Shown piece by piece: positions 26,478-37,082 of a stretch of 64,000 bases of DNA. The notes under the pieces were generated by a model. The model had not been told where the DNA came from. It did no database searches and saw nothing but the letters and a program-made list of their open reading frames with translations. A program made the position numbers and the translations under genes. The DNA comes from Sphingomonas sp. TDK1 (GTDB lineage Bacteria > Pseudomonadota > Alphaproteobacteria > Sphingomonadales > Sphingomonadaceae): the NCBI RefSeq assembly GCF_001650735.1, contig NZ_LXVY01000004.1, forward strand, positions 329,537-393,536, written 5' to 3'. Every line of letters begins with the position of its first letter. Positions within the stretch are counted from its first letter, which is position 1.

Positions 26478-28748
26478 ATGGCACGGTCTCCTATGGGTCC
26501 AAGGATCCGGCATCTTGCCCTGATCGGCAACTTCCTGCCGCGCAAGTGCGGCATCGCCACTTTTACTACCGACACCTACACCGCGCTCACGGAGCGCTAT
26601 CCCGAGATTCAGGTCGATGTCTATGCCATGGACGACCTGCCCGGGCATTATGCCTATCCGCCGCAGGTAACGGCCGCGATCGCCGAAAACGATCGTGGCG
26701 CCTATCTCGAAGCGGCGCGCAAGATCGAGGCGAGTGGCGCGGAAGCGCTGTGGATCCAGCACGAATATGGCATTTTCGGCGGTGCCGCCGGCGAAATGCT
26801 CCTCGCGCTCACCGATCGCATTTCGATCCCCGTCATCGTGACGCTGCACACGGTTCTGGAACGTCCGAGCGCCGACGAACGCCGCGTGATGGAAGCGTTG
26901 ATCCGCCGCGCGTCGACGCTGATCGTCATGGCCGAAAAGGGTCGTGAGATCCTGAAGCGGGTCCATGGCGTCGAGGACAGCAAGATCGTCAACATTCCGC
27001 ACGGCGTGCCGGACCGGCCCTATTCCGATACGGCGCCGTTCAAGGCGAAGTTCGGCTGGGAAGGCCGCGACGTCGTCCTCACCTTCGGCCTGCTCGCGCC
27101 CAACAAGGGTATCGAGACGATGATCGAGGCAATGTCCGCGGTCGTTGCCGAGCATCCCGACGCGCTCTACGTGCTGCTCGGTGCCACGCACCCCAACCTC
27201 GTGGCGCATGAAGGCGAAATTTATCGCGAGCGGTTGCAGGCACAGGTGCAGGCGGCGGGACTTGGCCGCAATGTCCAGTTCGTGAACCGCTTCGTGGAGC
27301 AGAGCGACCTGCTCGATTATCTACAAGCCGCCGACCTTTACGTGACGCCGTATCTCAATCCGGCGCAGATCACCTCCGGCACGCTTTCCTACGCGGTCAG
27401 CATGGGCAAGCCGGTCGTATCGACGCCCTATATTCACGCCACCGAGATCCTGGCCGACGACCACGGTGTTATCGTCGACTTCGGTGACAGCACGGCCTTC
27501 GCGCGGGAGATCAATCGCCTGCTCGGCGACAAGGGGGTCCGCAAGACGCTCGCCGATCGCGCCTATGCGCGCGGTCGTACCATGTTGTGGGCGCGGCTGG
27601 CCGAGCGCGCAGTCGGGGAGATCGACATGATTCTGGACGAGAAGCCGGAGCGGCTCAGCCGCCCTTCTAACGAGCTTTCGCCGCTGAACCCGGTACTCAC
27701 CGCCGTCGAGCGGATGAGCGACGCCACGGGCATGCTCCAGCATTCGATCTATTCGGTACCGGATCGCCGCCACGGCTATTGCATCGACGACAACGCCCGC
27801 GCGCTGATCCTGATGAGCAAGATCGACGATGTCGACGAGGCCGTTCGCGATCGCTGGACCGCAATCTATGGCGGCTTCGTTCAGCATGCCTGGAACGCGG
27901 ACAAGCGCAAGTTCCGCAACTTCATGAACTTCGACCGCAGCTGGTGCGAAGACGAAGGGTCGGAAGATTCGAACGGCCGAGCGATCTGGGCGCTGGGCGT
28001 CACCGCCCGCGACGCGCGCGCGCAGAAGCATCGCGACTGGGCCTCGGTGCTGTTCGACGAAACCGCGTCGATCGCGTTTGATCTAGGCAGCCCCCGCGCG
28101 CATGCCTTTGCGATGCTCGGCGCCGCCGCGATGACCGAGGCGCATCCGGGCCATGCGCTATCGCGCGAGATCCTGACCCGTTTTGGCAATGAGCTGATCA
28201 CGTTGCTGGAGACCGCGCGCCGGCCCGAATGGAGCTGGTTCGAAATCGTGCTGGCCTATGATAATGCTCGCCTGCCCGAGGCGCTGCTCCGCGCCGGCAA
28301 GGTGCTTTGTCGCCGCGATTTCATCGACACCGGCCTGGAAACCCTTGCCTGGATCGTAGAGCGCCAGACGTCGCCGGAAGGCCGTTTCCGCGCCGTCGGG
28401 ACGGAAAGCTTCGGCCGCGCCTATGCGGACCCGCTGCCGTTCGACCAGCAGCCGCTGGAAGCGCAGGCGACGATCGATGCGTGCATCGCCGCACATGACG
28501 TTACCGGCGACCAGCGCTGGGCCGGCGAAGCCATGCGTGCGTATCGCTGGTATCTCGGTGCGAACGACCTCGACACGCCGCTCGCCAGCGTCGCCGATGG
28601 CGGCTGCTTCGACGGGCTGATGCCTACCGGACTTAACCGCAATCAAGGTGCCGAGTCGATTCTCGCGCTCCAACTGGCGAATTGCGCGATCTCGGCTCTT
28701 TCAAAGCGCAATAAAAGCGTGGCAGGACCGGAACTCGCCGTCGCCTGA
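26478..28748 (+). CDS. GT4 glycosyltransferase fused to an alpha-helical carbohydrate-active-like domain
   Basis: 756 residues. The first about 395 form a GT4 glycosyltransferase: LIGNFLPRKCGIATFTTDTY, WIQHEYGIFGGAAGEMLLAL, FGLLAPNKGIETMIEAMSAV and SGTLSYAVSMGKPVVSTPYI (E-x7-E-like nucleotide sugar site). Residues about 410-745 look like an alpha/alpha toroid with YCIDDNARALILMSK, EDSNGRAIWALGVTARD and WFEIVLAYDNARLPEALL, which I do not assign to a named family. A GH130 gene follows after 51 bases on the same strand. No signal peptide is visible, so the enzyme is cytoplasmic. Mannose is a plausible donor because GH130 acts on beta-mannosides, but this is inference. Confidence 0.85.
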   Translation: MARSPMGPRIRHLALIGNFLPRKCGIATFTTDTYTALTERYPEIQVDVYAMDDLPGHYAYPPQVTAAIAENDRGAYLEAARKIEASGAEALWIQHEYGIFGGAAGEMLLALTDRISIPVIVTLHTVLERPSADERRVMEALIRRASTLIVMAEKGREILKRVHGVEDSKIVNIPHGVPDRPYSDTAPFKAKFGWEGRDVVLTFGLLAPNKGIETMIEAMSAVVAEHPDALYVLLGATHPNLVAHEGEIYRERLQAQVQAAGLGRNVQFVNRFVEQSDLLDYLQAADLYVTPYLNPAQITSGTLSYAVSMGKPVVSTPYIHATEILADDHGVIVDFGDSTAFAREINRLLGDKGVRKTLADRAYARGRTMLWARLAERAVGEIDMILDEKPERLSRPSNELSPLNPVLTAVERMSDATGMLQHSIYSVPDRRHGYCIDDNARALILMSKIDDVDEAVRDRWTAIYGGFVQHAWNADKRKFRNFMNFDRSWCEDEGSEDSNGRAIWALGVTARDARAQKHRDWASVLFDETASIAFDLGSPRAHAFAMLGAAAMTEAHPGHALSREILTRFGNELITLLETARRPEWSWFEIVLAYDNARLPEALLRAGKVLCRRDFIDTGLETLAWIVERQTSPEGRFRAVGTESFGRAYADPLPFDQQPLEAQATIDACIAAHDVTGDQRWAGEAMRAYRWYLGANDLDTPLASVADGGCFDGLMPTGLNRNQGAESILALQLANCAISALSKRNKSVAGPELAVA

Positions 28749-28799
28749 AGCGATACCGGGGGACGGCGCCGTAACGAGCGCGTTCCCCGGGGGTTGCCA

Positions 28800-30086
28800 A
28801 TGCCGGAACTGTTTCACCATCCCTTGCGGCTTCGTGCCGATCCGTCGCGCGTTGTCGTGCGACCCTTCCACATTGCCTGGGCCTCGACCAATGGTGGCGC
28901 GCCCAGCCGGACCGAGCGGATCGTCAGCGAGGTACTCGCACTGTCGCCCAGCCAGGCGCGTGCCGAACTTGAGCTCGTCCTGAAGGATTTCGAGGCACGA
29001 CACTGGCAGACCCGCCGCGTGTTCATGACTCGCTATGATGAGATCGAGGCGATGCTCGGGCTGGACGGTGCGGCGATCGGCGACGAGAAGCGCCAGTTGC
29101 TCGGCGCCTATTTCTGTCACGAATACAGCTATGCCGCCGCGGCGCTGATGAATCCCAGCGCGGTGCCGCATTACGATCAGACCGGCATGCCCCCGGGCAG
29201 CATGCGCATTCTCATGTCGCTGCGCGCGGTGGGCGAAGGTCACATTTCGTCGGTTGCCTTTCGCGAGGGCATCATCACCGATGGCAACGAGCTGGTGCTG
29301 GCGCCCGAGCCTCCCTTCGCCACCGCCGCCGACGCCCGCGAGCCCGACGAGCGCCGGATGGAAGGTCCGGTCCGCATCTACCGCCACCGCGATTCGACGC
29401 TATCCGGGACGGTGATCTTCCCGATCACCCGCGCCCAGTCGAACGGGCTGGAGGATCTGCGGATCTGCCACTTCACCCATGACGACGGCACCGTCGAGTG
29501 GATCGGCACCTATACCGCCTATAACGGGTCCGGCATTCAATCGGAGCTGATGCGCACCCATGACTGGCGCGGCATCGACCTCGTGCCGATGACCGGCAGT
29601 GCCGCGCGCAACAAGGGCATGGCCCTGTTCCCCCGCAAGGTGGGCGGCAGATACATGATGCTCGGCCGGCAGGACGGCGAGAATATCTTCCTCCACACGT
29701 CGGATGACATCACCCATTGGGAAGGCGGCGACCTGATCATCAAGCCGCAATTCCCCTGGGAGCTGGTGCAGATGGGCAATTGCGGCCCGCCGATCGAGAC
29801 CGACCAGGGCTGGCTGGTACTCACCCACGGCGTCGGTGCGATGCGGAAATATTCGATCGGCGCAGCACTGCTCGACAAGGACGATCCCTCGAAGGTGCTG
29901 GCCCGATCGCGGGCACCGCTCCTCGCCGCCGCCGATCAGGACCGCGAGGGCTATGTGCCCAACGTCGTCTACACCTGCGGCGCCATCCGCCACGGCGACA
30001 GCCTGTTCATCCCGTACGGAGTCGCGGACAGCTCAGTGGCGTTTGCGTTCGCCCCGATCCAGGCGCTGATCGACCAGATGGAGTAA
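28800..30086 (+). CDS. GH130 family beta-mannoside phosphorylase or hydrolase
   Basis: 428 residues from ATG 28800. The five-bladed propeller fold of GH130 shows in MEGPVRIYRHRDSTLSGTV, WIGTYTAYNGSGIQSELMRT, NKGMALFPRKVGGRYMMLGR, MGNCGPPIETDQGWLVLTHG and GVGAMRKYSIGAALLDKDDP. No signal peptide. Known family members release mannose-1-phosphate from beta-1,4 or beta-1,2 mannosides; others hydrolyse them. It lies 51 bases behind the GT4 gene and is convergent with hisZ. An N-terminal part of about 100 residues (LFHHPLRLRADPSRVVVRPF) precedes the propeller. Confidence 0.87.
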   Translation: MPELFHHPLRLRADPSRVVVRPFHIAWASTNGGAPSRTERIVSEVLALSPSQARAELELVLKDFEARHWQTRRVFMTRYDEIEAMLGLDGAAIGDEKRQLLGAYFCHEYSYAAAALMNPSAVPHYDQTGMPPGSMRILMSLRAVGEGHISSVAFREGIITDGNELVLAPEPPFATAADAREPDERRMEGPVRIYRHRDSTLSGTVIFPITRAQSNGLEDLRICHFTHDDGTVEWIGTYTAYNGSGIQSELMRTHDWRGIDLVPMTGSAARNKGMALFPRKVGGRYMMLGRQDGENIFLHTSDDITHWEGGDLIIKPQFPWELVQMGNCGPPIETDQGWLVLTHGVGAMRKYSIGAALLDKDDPSKVLARSRAPLLAAADQDREGYVPNVVYTCGAIRHGDSLFIPYGVADSSVAFAFAPIQALIDQME

Positions 30087-30097
30087 GGCGGATAGAG

Positions 30098-30127
30098 GCG
30101 GTCGCCTGGGAAAACCGTGGCGACCGC
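30098..30127. terminator. hairpin between the GH130 gene and hisZ
   Basis: A 9-bp perfect inverted repeat (30098-30106 GCGGTCGCC and 30119-30127) with a 12-base loop, placed between two convergent stop codons. There is no clear T run, so its role as a bidirectional terminator is inferred from position. Confidence 0.5.
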
Positions 30128-30133
30128 ATGCCG

Positions 30134-31231
30134 TCAAAGCGCGGCCGGTACACCGTCGCGGAGTTCGTGGCTGCACAGCTGCGCCTGGGGCGTATCTTCC
30201 GGCTCCAGCGCCGCGACGGTTACCCAGCCCTGGGCACGCAAGGCCGCCCCCGTCGCGGAATCCGTCCCGAACGGCAGGAACAGCCGGCGACGCGCGTCAC
30301 CGCCCATGCCTGCGTCGAGGATCGGGTCCGCATAGAGCGAAAAGCCGACCGCGGGCTCCTCGCGGCCGCCGTCGTGCACCACCGTATAGGTGCCGCCACG
30401 ACCGATCTCACCGCGCACCCCGCGCGCAAAGATCGAGAAGCCGAGCCAGGTCTGGTATTCGAAACCGTGGCGCTCGGTGGGGTCGAGCGTCAGCGCAACG
30501 CCCGCCGGGATGCTCGCAGCGATGGCCGCAAGCCCGTCGATGCGGCTCGCCAGCGCGGTACCGGCATCGGTCGCGCGCAGCTTGGCCATTGCGCCGTCGA
30601 ACGGGCCGGCGGCCTCGATCAGCGGCAGATACTGGGGATCGATGGCCGCCACGCCGCCCGCGTCCTTGGCATCGAGCCGCTCACGCAGCGCGGTCAGCGT
30701 CTCCGGCGGCAGCGTGCCGCCAGCCAGCGTGTCGACCAGATCGGGCAGCGTGAAGTCGATCGCCAGTCCCTCGACACCCGCCGATTGCAGGGCCTCAATG
30801 GCAACCCGCACGACCTCCATCGCGGCGCCCACGCTATCCCGCCCGATCAGCTCGCAGCCGATCTGGCGCATCGCCCGGCGTGGATCGAGCGCGGGTGCCT
30901 TGAGCTTGAGCACCTGTCCCGCATAGCAAAGCCGCACAGGCCGCGGATGGTGGCCCATACGCGTCGCGGCGATACGGCCGACCTGCGCGGTCAGGTCCGG
31001 TCGGATGGCGAGGCTGCGCTGCGATACCGGGTCGACGAAGCGCACCGCGTTATGCACCGCGCCCGTCTTGAGCCGCGTCGCCAGTTCGTCAGCGAATTCG
31101 GCGAGTGGGGGATCCACCTGTTCGTAGCCATACAGACGCGCGAGCCCCAGCACGCGCGTCTCGAGGCGGGCCGCCGCATCCGCAGCAGGCGGCAATCGAT
31201 CGTGAAACCCTTCGGGGAGGAGACCAGTCAT
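30134..31231 (-). CDS. hisZ: ATP phosphoribosyltransferase regulatory subunit
   Basis: 365 residues. HisZ is a class II aminoacyl-tRNA synthetase paralogue needed by short HisG in histidine synthesis. Motifs: LPEGFHDRLPPAADAAARLE at the start, LYGYEQVDPPLAEFADEL, VSQRSLAIRPDLTAQVGRIA (motif 2 like) and YTVVHDGGREEPAVGFSLYA (motif 3 like). The usual hisG partner is not adjacent. It lies 20 bases downstream of serA, on the same strand. Confidence 0.9.
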   Translation of the reverse strand: MTGLLPEGFHDRLPPAADAAARLETRVLGLARLYGYEQVDPPLAEFADELATRLKTGAVHNAVRFVDPVSQRSLAIRPDLTAQVGRIAATRMGHHPRPVRLCYAGQVLKLKAPALDPRRAMRQIGCELIGRDSVGAAMEVVRVAIEALQSAGVEGLAIDFTLPDLVDTLAGGTLPPETLTALRERLDAKDAGGVAAIDPQYLPLIEAAGPFDGAMAKLRATDAGTALASRIDGLAAIAASIPAGVALTLDPTERHGFEYQTWLGFSIFARGVRGEIGRGGTYTVVHDGGREEPAVGFSLYADPILDAGMGGDARRRLFLPFGTDSATGAALRAQGWVTVAALEPEDTPQAQLCSHELRDGVPAAL

Positions 31232-31251
31232 GGGCGCCTCCCCTAATGGCT

Positions 31252-32829
31252 TCAGAAGCCGAGCGCCATGGCGGTCTTCACGCCCGGCAGCGCGCGGACC
31301 TTGGCGAGCAGCGCCTCGTCCACCGCCTCGTCGACCGAGAGCAGCAGGATCGCCTCGCCGCCGGCCGAGCGACGGCCGAGGTGGAAGGTGCCGATGTTGA
31401 CGCCCGCCTCGCCCAGCGTGGTGCCGAGGCGGCCGATGAAGCCCGGCGCGTCCTCGTTGACGATGTAGAGCATGTGCCCGGCGAGATCGGCCTCGACCTT
31501 GATGCCGAACAGTTCGACCAGCCGCGGCGCGGCGTTGCCGAACAGCGTCCCGGCTACCGAGCGATCGCCCGCCTGGGTGCCGACAGTCACGCGCACCAGC
31601 GTGTGATAATCGCCCTCGCGGTCATGGCGCACTTCGCGCACGTCGAGCCCACGCTCCTTGGCGAGGAACGGCGCGTTGACCATGTTCACCGTGTCCGAAT
31701 GGACGCGCATCAGCCCCGCCAGCACCGCGCTGGTGATCGGCTTCTGGTTGAGCTCGGCTGCCGCGCCCTCGACTTCGATGGCGATGCTGGTCAGCTCGCC
31801 ATGCGCGAGCTGGCCGACCAGGCCGCCCAGCTTCTCGGCCAGCGCCATATAGGGCTTGAGCCGCGGCGCTTCCTCGGCCGAGAGGCTCGGCACGTTGAGC
31901 GCGTTGGTGACGCCGCCGGTCACCAGATAGTCGGCGAGCTGCTCGGCGACCTGGATCGCGACGTTGACCTGCGCCTCGGTGGTCGAGGCGCCGAGGTGCG
32001 GGGTCGCGACGAAGTTGGGCGTGCCGAACAGCGGGTGTTCCTTGGCAGGCTCCTGCACGAACACGTCGAGCGCCGCGCCGCCGATATGACCCGAATCGAG
32101 GCCATCCTTCAGCGCCGCCTCGTCGATCAGGCCGCCGCGCGCGCAGTTGATGATCCGCACGCCCTTCTTGGTCTTGGCGAGATTCTCGCGGCTCAGGATG
32201 TTGCGGGTCTGGTCGGTCAGCGGCGTGTGCAGCGTGATGAAGTCGGCCCGCAGCAGCAGGTCGTCGAGCGTCATCTTCTCGACGCCCATTTCCAGCGCGC
32301 GCTCGGGCGTGAGGAAGGGATCATAGGCGATCACGCGCATGCGGAGACCAATGGCACGGTCGGCGACGATCGAGCCGATGTTGCCTGCGCCGATCAGGCC
32401 CAGCGTCTTGCCGGTCAGCTCGACGCCCATGAAGCGGTTCTTCTCCCACTTGCCGGCCTGGGTCGAGACGTCGGCCTCGGGCAGCTGGCGGGCGAGCGCG
32501 AACATCAGCGCGATGGCATGCTCCGCCGTCGTGATCGAGTTGCCGAACGGCGTGTTCATCACCACCACGCCCTTGGCCGAGGCGGCAGGAATATCGACAT
32601 TATCGACGCCGATGCCGGCGCGACCGATCACCTTCAGATTGGTCGCGTGCTCGAGAATGTCCTTGGTGACCTTGGTCGAGCTGCGGATCGCGAGGCCGTC
32701 ATAGTTGCCTATGATCGCCTTGAGTTCTTCGGGCGTCTTGCCGGTGATCTCGTCCACCTCGACGCCACGCTCGCGGAAGATCTGCGCGGCCTTGGGGTCC
32801 ATCTTGTCGGAAATCAGTACCTTGGGCAT
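31252..32829 (-). CDS. serA: phosphoglycerate dehydrogenase
   Basis: 525 residues, the long type. It oxidises 3-phosphoglycerate, first step of serine synthesis. NAD domain: GKTLGLIGAGNIGSIVADRA, catalytic RGGLIDEAAL with Arg, DVFVQEPAKEHPLF and PHLGASTTEAQ (His). After it come an intervening allosteric domain (about 320-450) and an ACT domain (HMLYIVNEDAPGFIGRLGT). AGGAG seven bases before ATG 32829. Second gene of serC-serA; the gap holds a palindromic repeat. Confidence 0.97.
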   Translation of the reverse strand: MPKVLISDKMDPKAAQIFRERGVEVDEITGKTPEELKAIIGNYDGLAIRSSTKVTKDILEHATNLKVIGRAGIGVDNVDIPAASAKGVVVMNTPFGNSITTAEHAIALMFALARQLPEADVSTQAGKWEKNRFMGVELTGKTLGLIGAGNIGSIVADRAIGLRMRVIAYDPFLTPERALEMGVEKMTLDDLLLRADFITLHTPLTDQTRNILSRENLAKTKKGVRIINCARGGLIDEAALKDGLDSGHIGGAALDVFVQEPAKEHPLFGTPNFVATPHLGASTTEAQVNVAIQVAEQLADYLVTGGVTNALNVPSLSAEEAPRLKPYMALAEKLGGLVGQLAHGELTSIAIEVEGAAAELNQKPITSAVLAGLMRVHSDTVNMVNAPFLAKERGLDVREVRHDREGDYHTLVRVTVGTQAGDRSVAGTLFGNAAPRLVELFGIKVEADLAGHMLYIVNEDAPGFIGRLGTTLGEAGVNIGTFHLGRRSAGGEAILLLSVDEAVDEALLAKVRALPGVKTAMALGF

Positions 32830-32851
32830 GAATATGCTCCTGTGCACGTCG

Positions 32852-32929
32852 GTGCTCCTGCGAAAGCAGGAGCCCAGAGTTTCTTGGGAAATCGCGTGTG
32901 GGCCTGGGCTCCTGCTTTCGCAGGAGCAC
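32852..32929. repeat. palindromic repeat between serC and serA
   Basis: A perfect 26-bp inverted repeat (32852-32877 and 32904-32929) with a 26-base spacer. Each arm is itself a hairpin: GCTCCTGCGAAAGCAGGAGC and GCTCCTGCTTTCGCAGGAGC. It starts 22 bases upstream of the serA start and would form a large structure in the serC-serA message. Confidence 0.9.
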
Positions 32930-32936
32930 GGCCGGA

Positions 32937-34094
32937 TCAGCCCGCCTTGGCGGTGGCGTATGCCCAATCGAGCCAGGGGCCGAGCGCCTCGATATCGGCG
33001 GTGTCGACGGTCGCGCCGCACCATATGCGCAGGCCCGCCGGGGCATCGCGATACCCGGCCACGTCATAGGCCGCGCCTTCCTTTTCGAGCAGGCCGGCGA
33101 ACTTCTTGATGAAGTCTGCATCGGCGCCCTCGACGGTGAGACACACGCTGGTGCGCGAGCGGATTGCCGAATCCTCGGCGAGGTGGCCGAGCCAGTCGCG
33201 CTCCGCGACAATCTTGTCGAGGGCGGCGGCATTGGCGTCCGAACGGGCGATCAGCCCATCCGCACCACCAAGGCCCTTGCCCCATTCAAGTGCGAAGATC
33301 ACGTCCTCGACGGCCAGCATCGACGGCGTGTTGATCGTTTCGCCCTTGAACACGCCCTCGGCGAGCTTGCCCTTGGAGACCAGGCGGAAAACCTTGGGCA
33401 GCGGCCAGGCGGGGGTATAGGTTTCGAGACGCTCGACCGCGCGCGGACCCAGGATCAGCACGCCGTGCGCGCCTTCGCCGCCCAGCACCTTCTGCCAGGA
33501 GAAGGTGCAGACGTCGATCTTGTCCCAAGGCAAATCATAAGCATAAACCGCCGAGGTCGCGTCGGCGAAGCTCAGGCCTTCGCGATCGTCGGCAATCCAG
33601 TCGCCATTCGGCACGCGCACACCCGACGTGGTGCCGTTCCAGGTGAACAGCACATCGTTCGACCAGTCGACCGCGTTCAGGTCGGGCAGCTGCCCATAAT
33701 CGGCACGCAGGACAGTCGGGTCCAGCTTGAGCTGCTTGACCGCATCGGTGACCCAACCCTCACCGAAGCTTTCCCAGGCGAGCGTGGTGACCGGGCGGGC
33801 GCCCAGCAACGTCCACATCGCCATTTCGAACGCACCGGTATCCGAACCGGGGACGATGCCGATGCGATGCGTGTCCGGCAGCCGAAGTAGCTCGCGCATC
33901 AGGTCGATCGAGTATTGAAGACGGGTCTTGCCCAGCTTCGAGCGGTGCGAGCGGCCGAGCGACTCGGTGGCGAGCTTCTCGGGCGACCAGCCCGGCGGCT
34001 TGGCGCAGGGACCAGAAGAGAAATAGGGACGCGCCGGTTTGGTGGCGGGCTTCGCAGGCGCAAGCGTGGCGTCGGCGGCAGTCAAATCAGTCAT
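32937..34094 (-). CDS. serC: phosphoserine aminotransferase
   Basis: 385 residues from ATG 34094 with GAGGAGAG just upstream. It makes phosphoserine from 3-phosphohydroxypyruvate and glutamate, with PLP. Motifs: RPYFSSGPCAKPPGWSPEKL, SKLGKTRLQYSIDLMRELLR, FTWNGTTSGVRVPN, and the PLP lysine in FSWQKVLGGEGAHGVLIL. This is the alphaproteobacterial SerC type (a long N-terminal start with CAKPPG). The leader may carry a structured RNA; see the separate entry. Confidence 0.97.
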   Translation of the reverse strand: MTDLTAADATLAPAKPATKPARPYFSSGPCAKPPGWSPEKLATESLGRSHRSKLGKTRLQYSIDLMRELLRLPDTHRIGIVPGSDTGAFEMAMWTLLGARPVTTLAWESFGEGWVTDAVKQLKLDPTVLRADYGQLPDLNAVDWSNDVLFTWNGTTSGVRVPNGDWIADDREGLSFADATSAVYAYDLPWDKIDVCTFSWQKVLGGEGAHGVLILGPRAVERLETYTPAWPLPKVFRLVSKGKLAEGVFKGETINTPSMLAVEDVIFALEWGKGLGGADGLIARSDANAAALDKIVAERDWLGHLAEDSAIRSRTSVCLTVEGADADFIKKFAGLLEKEGAAYDVAGYRDAPAGLRIWCGATVDTADIEALGPWLDWAYATAKAG

Positions 34095-34158
34095 GTAGAC
34101 TCTCCTCACAGAGAGCACGCGCGGCGTTGGGACCGCGTGGCCCGTCGACGGCCCTAAC
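34095..34158 (-). ncRNA. possible serC-motif leader RNA
   Basis: Upstream of serC the minus-strand leader runs GTTAGGGCCGTCGACGGGCC then CGCGG...CCGCG (stem at about 34120-34137) and ends with a GCTCTC/GAGAGT hairpin whose 3' arm holds the ribosome binding site next to the start. This layout, in front of serC-serA in an alphaproteobacterium, fits the described serC RNA motif (a cis-acting structure). I judged this by eye, without a covariance model. Confidence 0.4.
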
Positions 34159-34260
34159 GGCGGCGGCACAAAAGTCAATTCAGCACATCGTTGCGATGGA
34201 ACAATGTTGCCGGTCGGTGCCTTTGCTGCGCAGCTTTGCAGGACATCCGGGAGAAACGAA

Positions 34261-34800
34261 ATGCAGAAGATACTGGCGGCTGGGCTGGCCGCGATGCTCC
34301 TGACGGCGCCCGCCGTCGCCCAACAGCAGAGGGAGAGCGTAGGCGACGGCGCCCAGGCGCCGCTGCGCGACCTGCGGATCAACGAAAAAAAGATTCCGGA
34401 CGTGCTGCTGCTTGCCGCCTCCGCACCCTATTCGTCGCAGGGAACCAAGAGTTGCACGCAGATCCGCGCAAGCATCGCCGACCTCAACGCCGTGCTTGGC
34501 ACCGACGCCGACGCGCCCGAAGCCAAGGGCGGCAATGGCGGCGCGATCGCCGCGGCGGGAAGCCGCGCGATCGTCGGGACGCTGATTCCCGGCTTCGGAC
34601 TGGTGCGCATGGTCACCGGCGCCGACAAGCAGGAGAAGCGGGTGACCGCAGCGCTCTATGGCGGCACCATCCGCCGCGCGTATCTCAAGGGCCTCGGCGT
34701 CTCCAAGGGTTGCAAGCCGCCGGCGGCGCCGACTGCCGCCGCCCGCGCCGCCGTGCCGGCGCTGCCCGCAGACGACAAGGACGACAAGAAGAAGGATTGA
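34261..34800 (+). CDS. secreted protein of unknown function
   Basis: 179 residues from ATG 34261, with GGGAG seven bases upstream. Signal peptide MQKILAAGLAAMLLTAPAVA-QQQ. The mature part has RDLRINEKKIPDVLLLAASA, two cysteines (SCTQIRASI and GCKPPA) and a hydrophobic glycine-rich patch GGAIAAAGSRAIVGTLIPGF that could be membrane-inserted. The end is charged (DDKDDKKKD). I do not recognise a family. A bidirectional terminator separates it from groEL. Confidence 0.72.
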   Translation: MQKILAAGLAAMLLTAPAVAQQQRESVGDGAQAPLRDLRINEKKIPDVLLLAASAPYSSQGTKSCTQIRASIADLNAVLGTDADAPEAKGGNGGAIAAAGSRAIVGTLIPGFGLVRMVTGADKQEKRVTAALYGGTIRRAYLKGLGVSKGCKPPAAPTAAARAAVPALPADDKDDKKKD

Positions 34801-34840
34801 CGGAGGGCTTTAAGCTCCCTTCGTGTAACTGGCGCAACAA

Positions 34841-34887
34841 ACGCAAAAAGGGCCGGCGGATCGCTCCGCCGGCCCCTCTTTTTGCGT
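34841..34887. terminator. bidirectional terminator between the secreted protein gene and groEL
   Basis: An 11-bp perfect stem (34850-34860 GGGCCGGCGGA and 34865-34875) with a TCGC loop, flanked by an A run (34845-34849) on the left and a T run (34879-34883) on the right, so it works in both directions. Confidence 0.9.
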
Positions 34888-34898
34888 CGAGCGCGGAC

Positions 34899-36545
<1,647 letters not shown>

Positions 36546-36589
36546 TCAAATTTCGCTAAGTTTCAGGTAGTTGAGGTTCGCGAGGTCGC

Positions 36590-36877
36590 TCAGCCGACGA
36601 TGCCGAGGATGTCGCTTTCCTTCATGATCAGCAGGTCTTCACCGTCGACCTTGACCTCGGTGCCCGACCACTTGCCGAACAGAATGCGGTCGCCCGCCTT
36701 CACGTCGAGCGGAGTCACCTTGCCATCTTCGGCCTTGGTGCCGGTGCCGACGGCGACGACTTCGCCTTCCTGCGGCTTTTCCTTGGCGGTGTCGGGGATG
36801 ATGATCCCGCCGGCGGTCTTTTCCTCGGCTTCGACGCGGCGGACGAGCACGCGGTCGTGCAACGGACGGAAGTTCAT
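36590..36877 (-). CDS. groES: co-chaperonin GroES
   Basis: 95 residues ([20 protein letters not shown] ... [14 protein letters not shown]), a normal GroES. It caps the GroEL ring. First gene of groES-groEL, controlled by HrcA through the CIRCE element upstream. Confidence 0.98.
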   Translation of the reverse strand: MNFRPLHDRVLVRRVEAEEKTAGGIIIPDTAKEKPQEGEVVAVGTGTKAEDGKVTPLDVKAGDRILFGKWSGTEVKVDGEDLLIMKESDILGIVG

Positions 36878-36909
36878 TGCCTGATCCTCTTTCAGGTGGA
36901 TTTCGGTGT

Positions 36910-36936
36910 TTAGCACTCGGTCCCCCGGAGTGCTAA
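36910..36936 (-). promoter_or_regulatory. CIRCE element (HrcA operator) of groES-groEL
   Basis: TTAGCACTC-N9-GAGTGCTAA, an exact match to the consensus, at 36910-36918 and 36928-36936. It lies 33 bases before the groES start, overlapping the expected transcription start. Confidence 0.97.
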
Positions 36937-36943
36937 CAGCAGG

Positions 36944-36972
36944 GATATGTGAAGTGAAATTTGCTTCGTCAA
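36944..36972 (-). promoter_or_regulatory. sigma-70-like promoter of groES-groEL
   Basis: Read on the minus strand: TTGACG (36972-36967), a 17-base spacer, then CATATC (36949-36944). The -35 is strong and the -10 is weak. The start point would fall on the CIRCE element. Confidence 0.55.
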
Positions 36973-37082
36973 CGGGTGCAGCCGGAACTTTTTTCGGCGT
37001 GTTGGGCCGATAAGACGGGTCGTTGCCTCCTTCCCGCGCATCCGGTAGCACGGATCGCTGAATACCCTTTGAGGAGCCGCCG

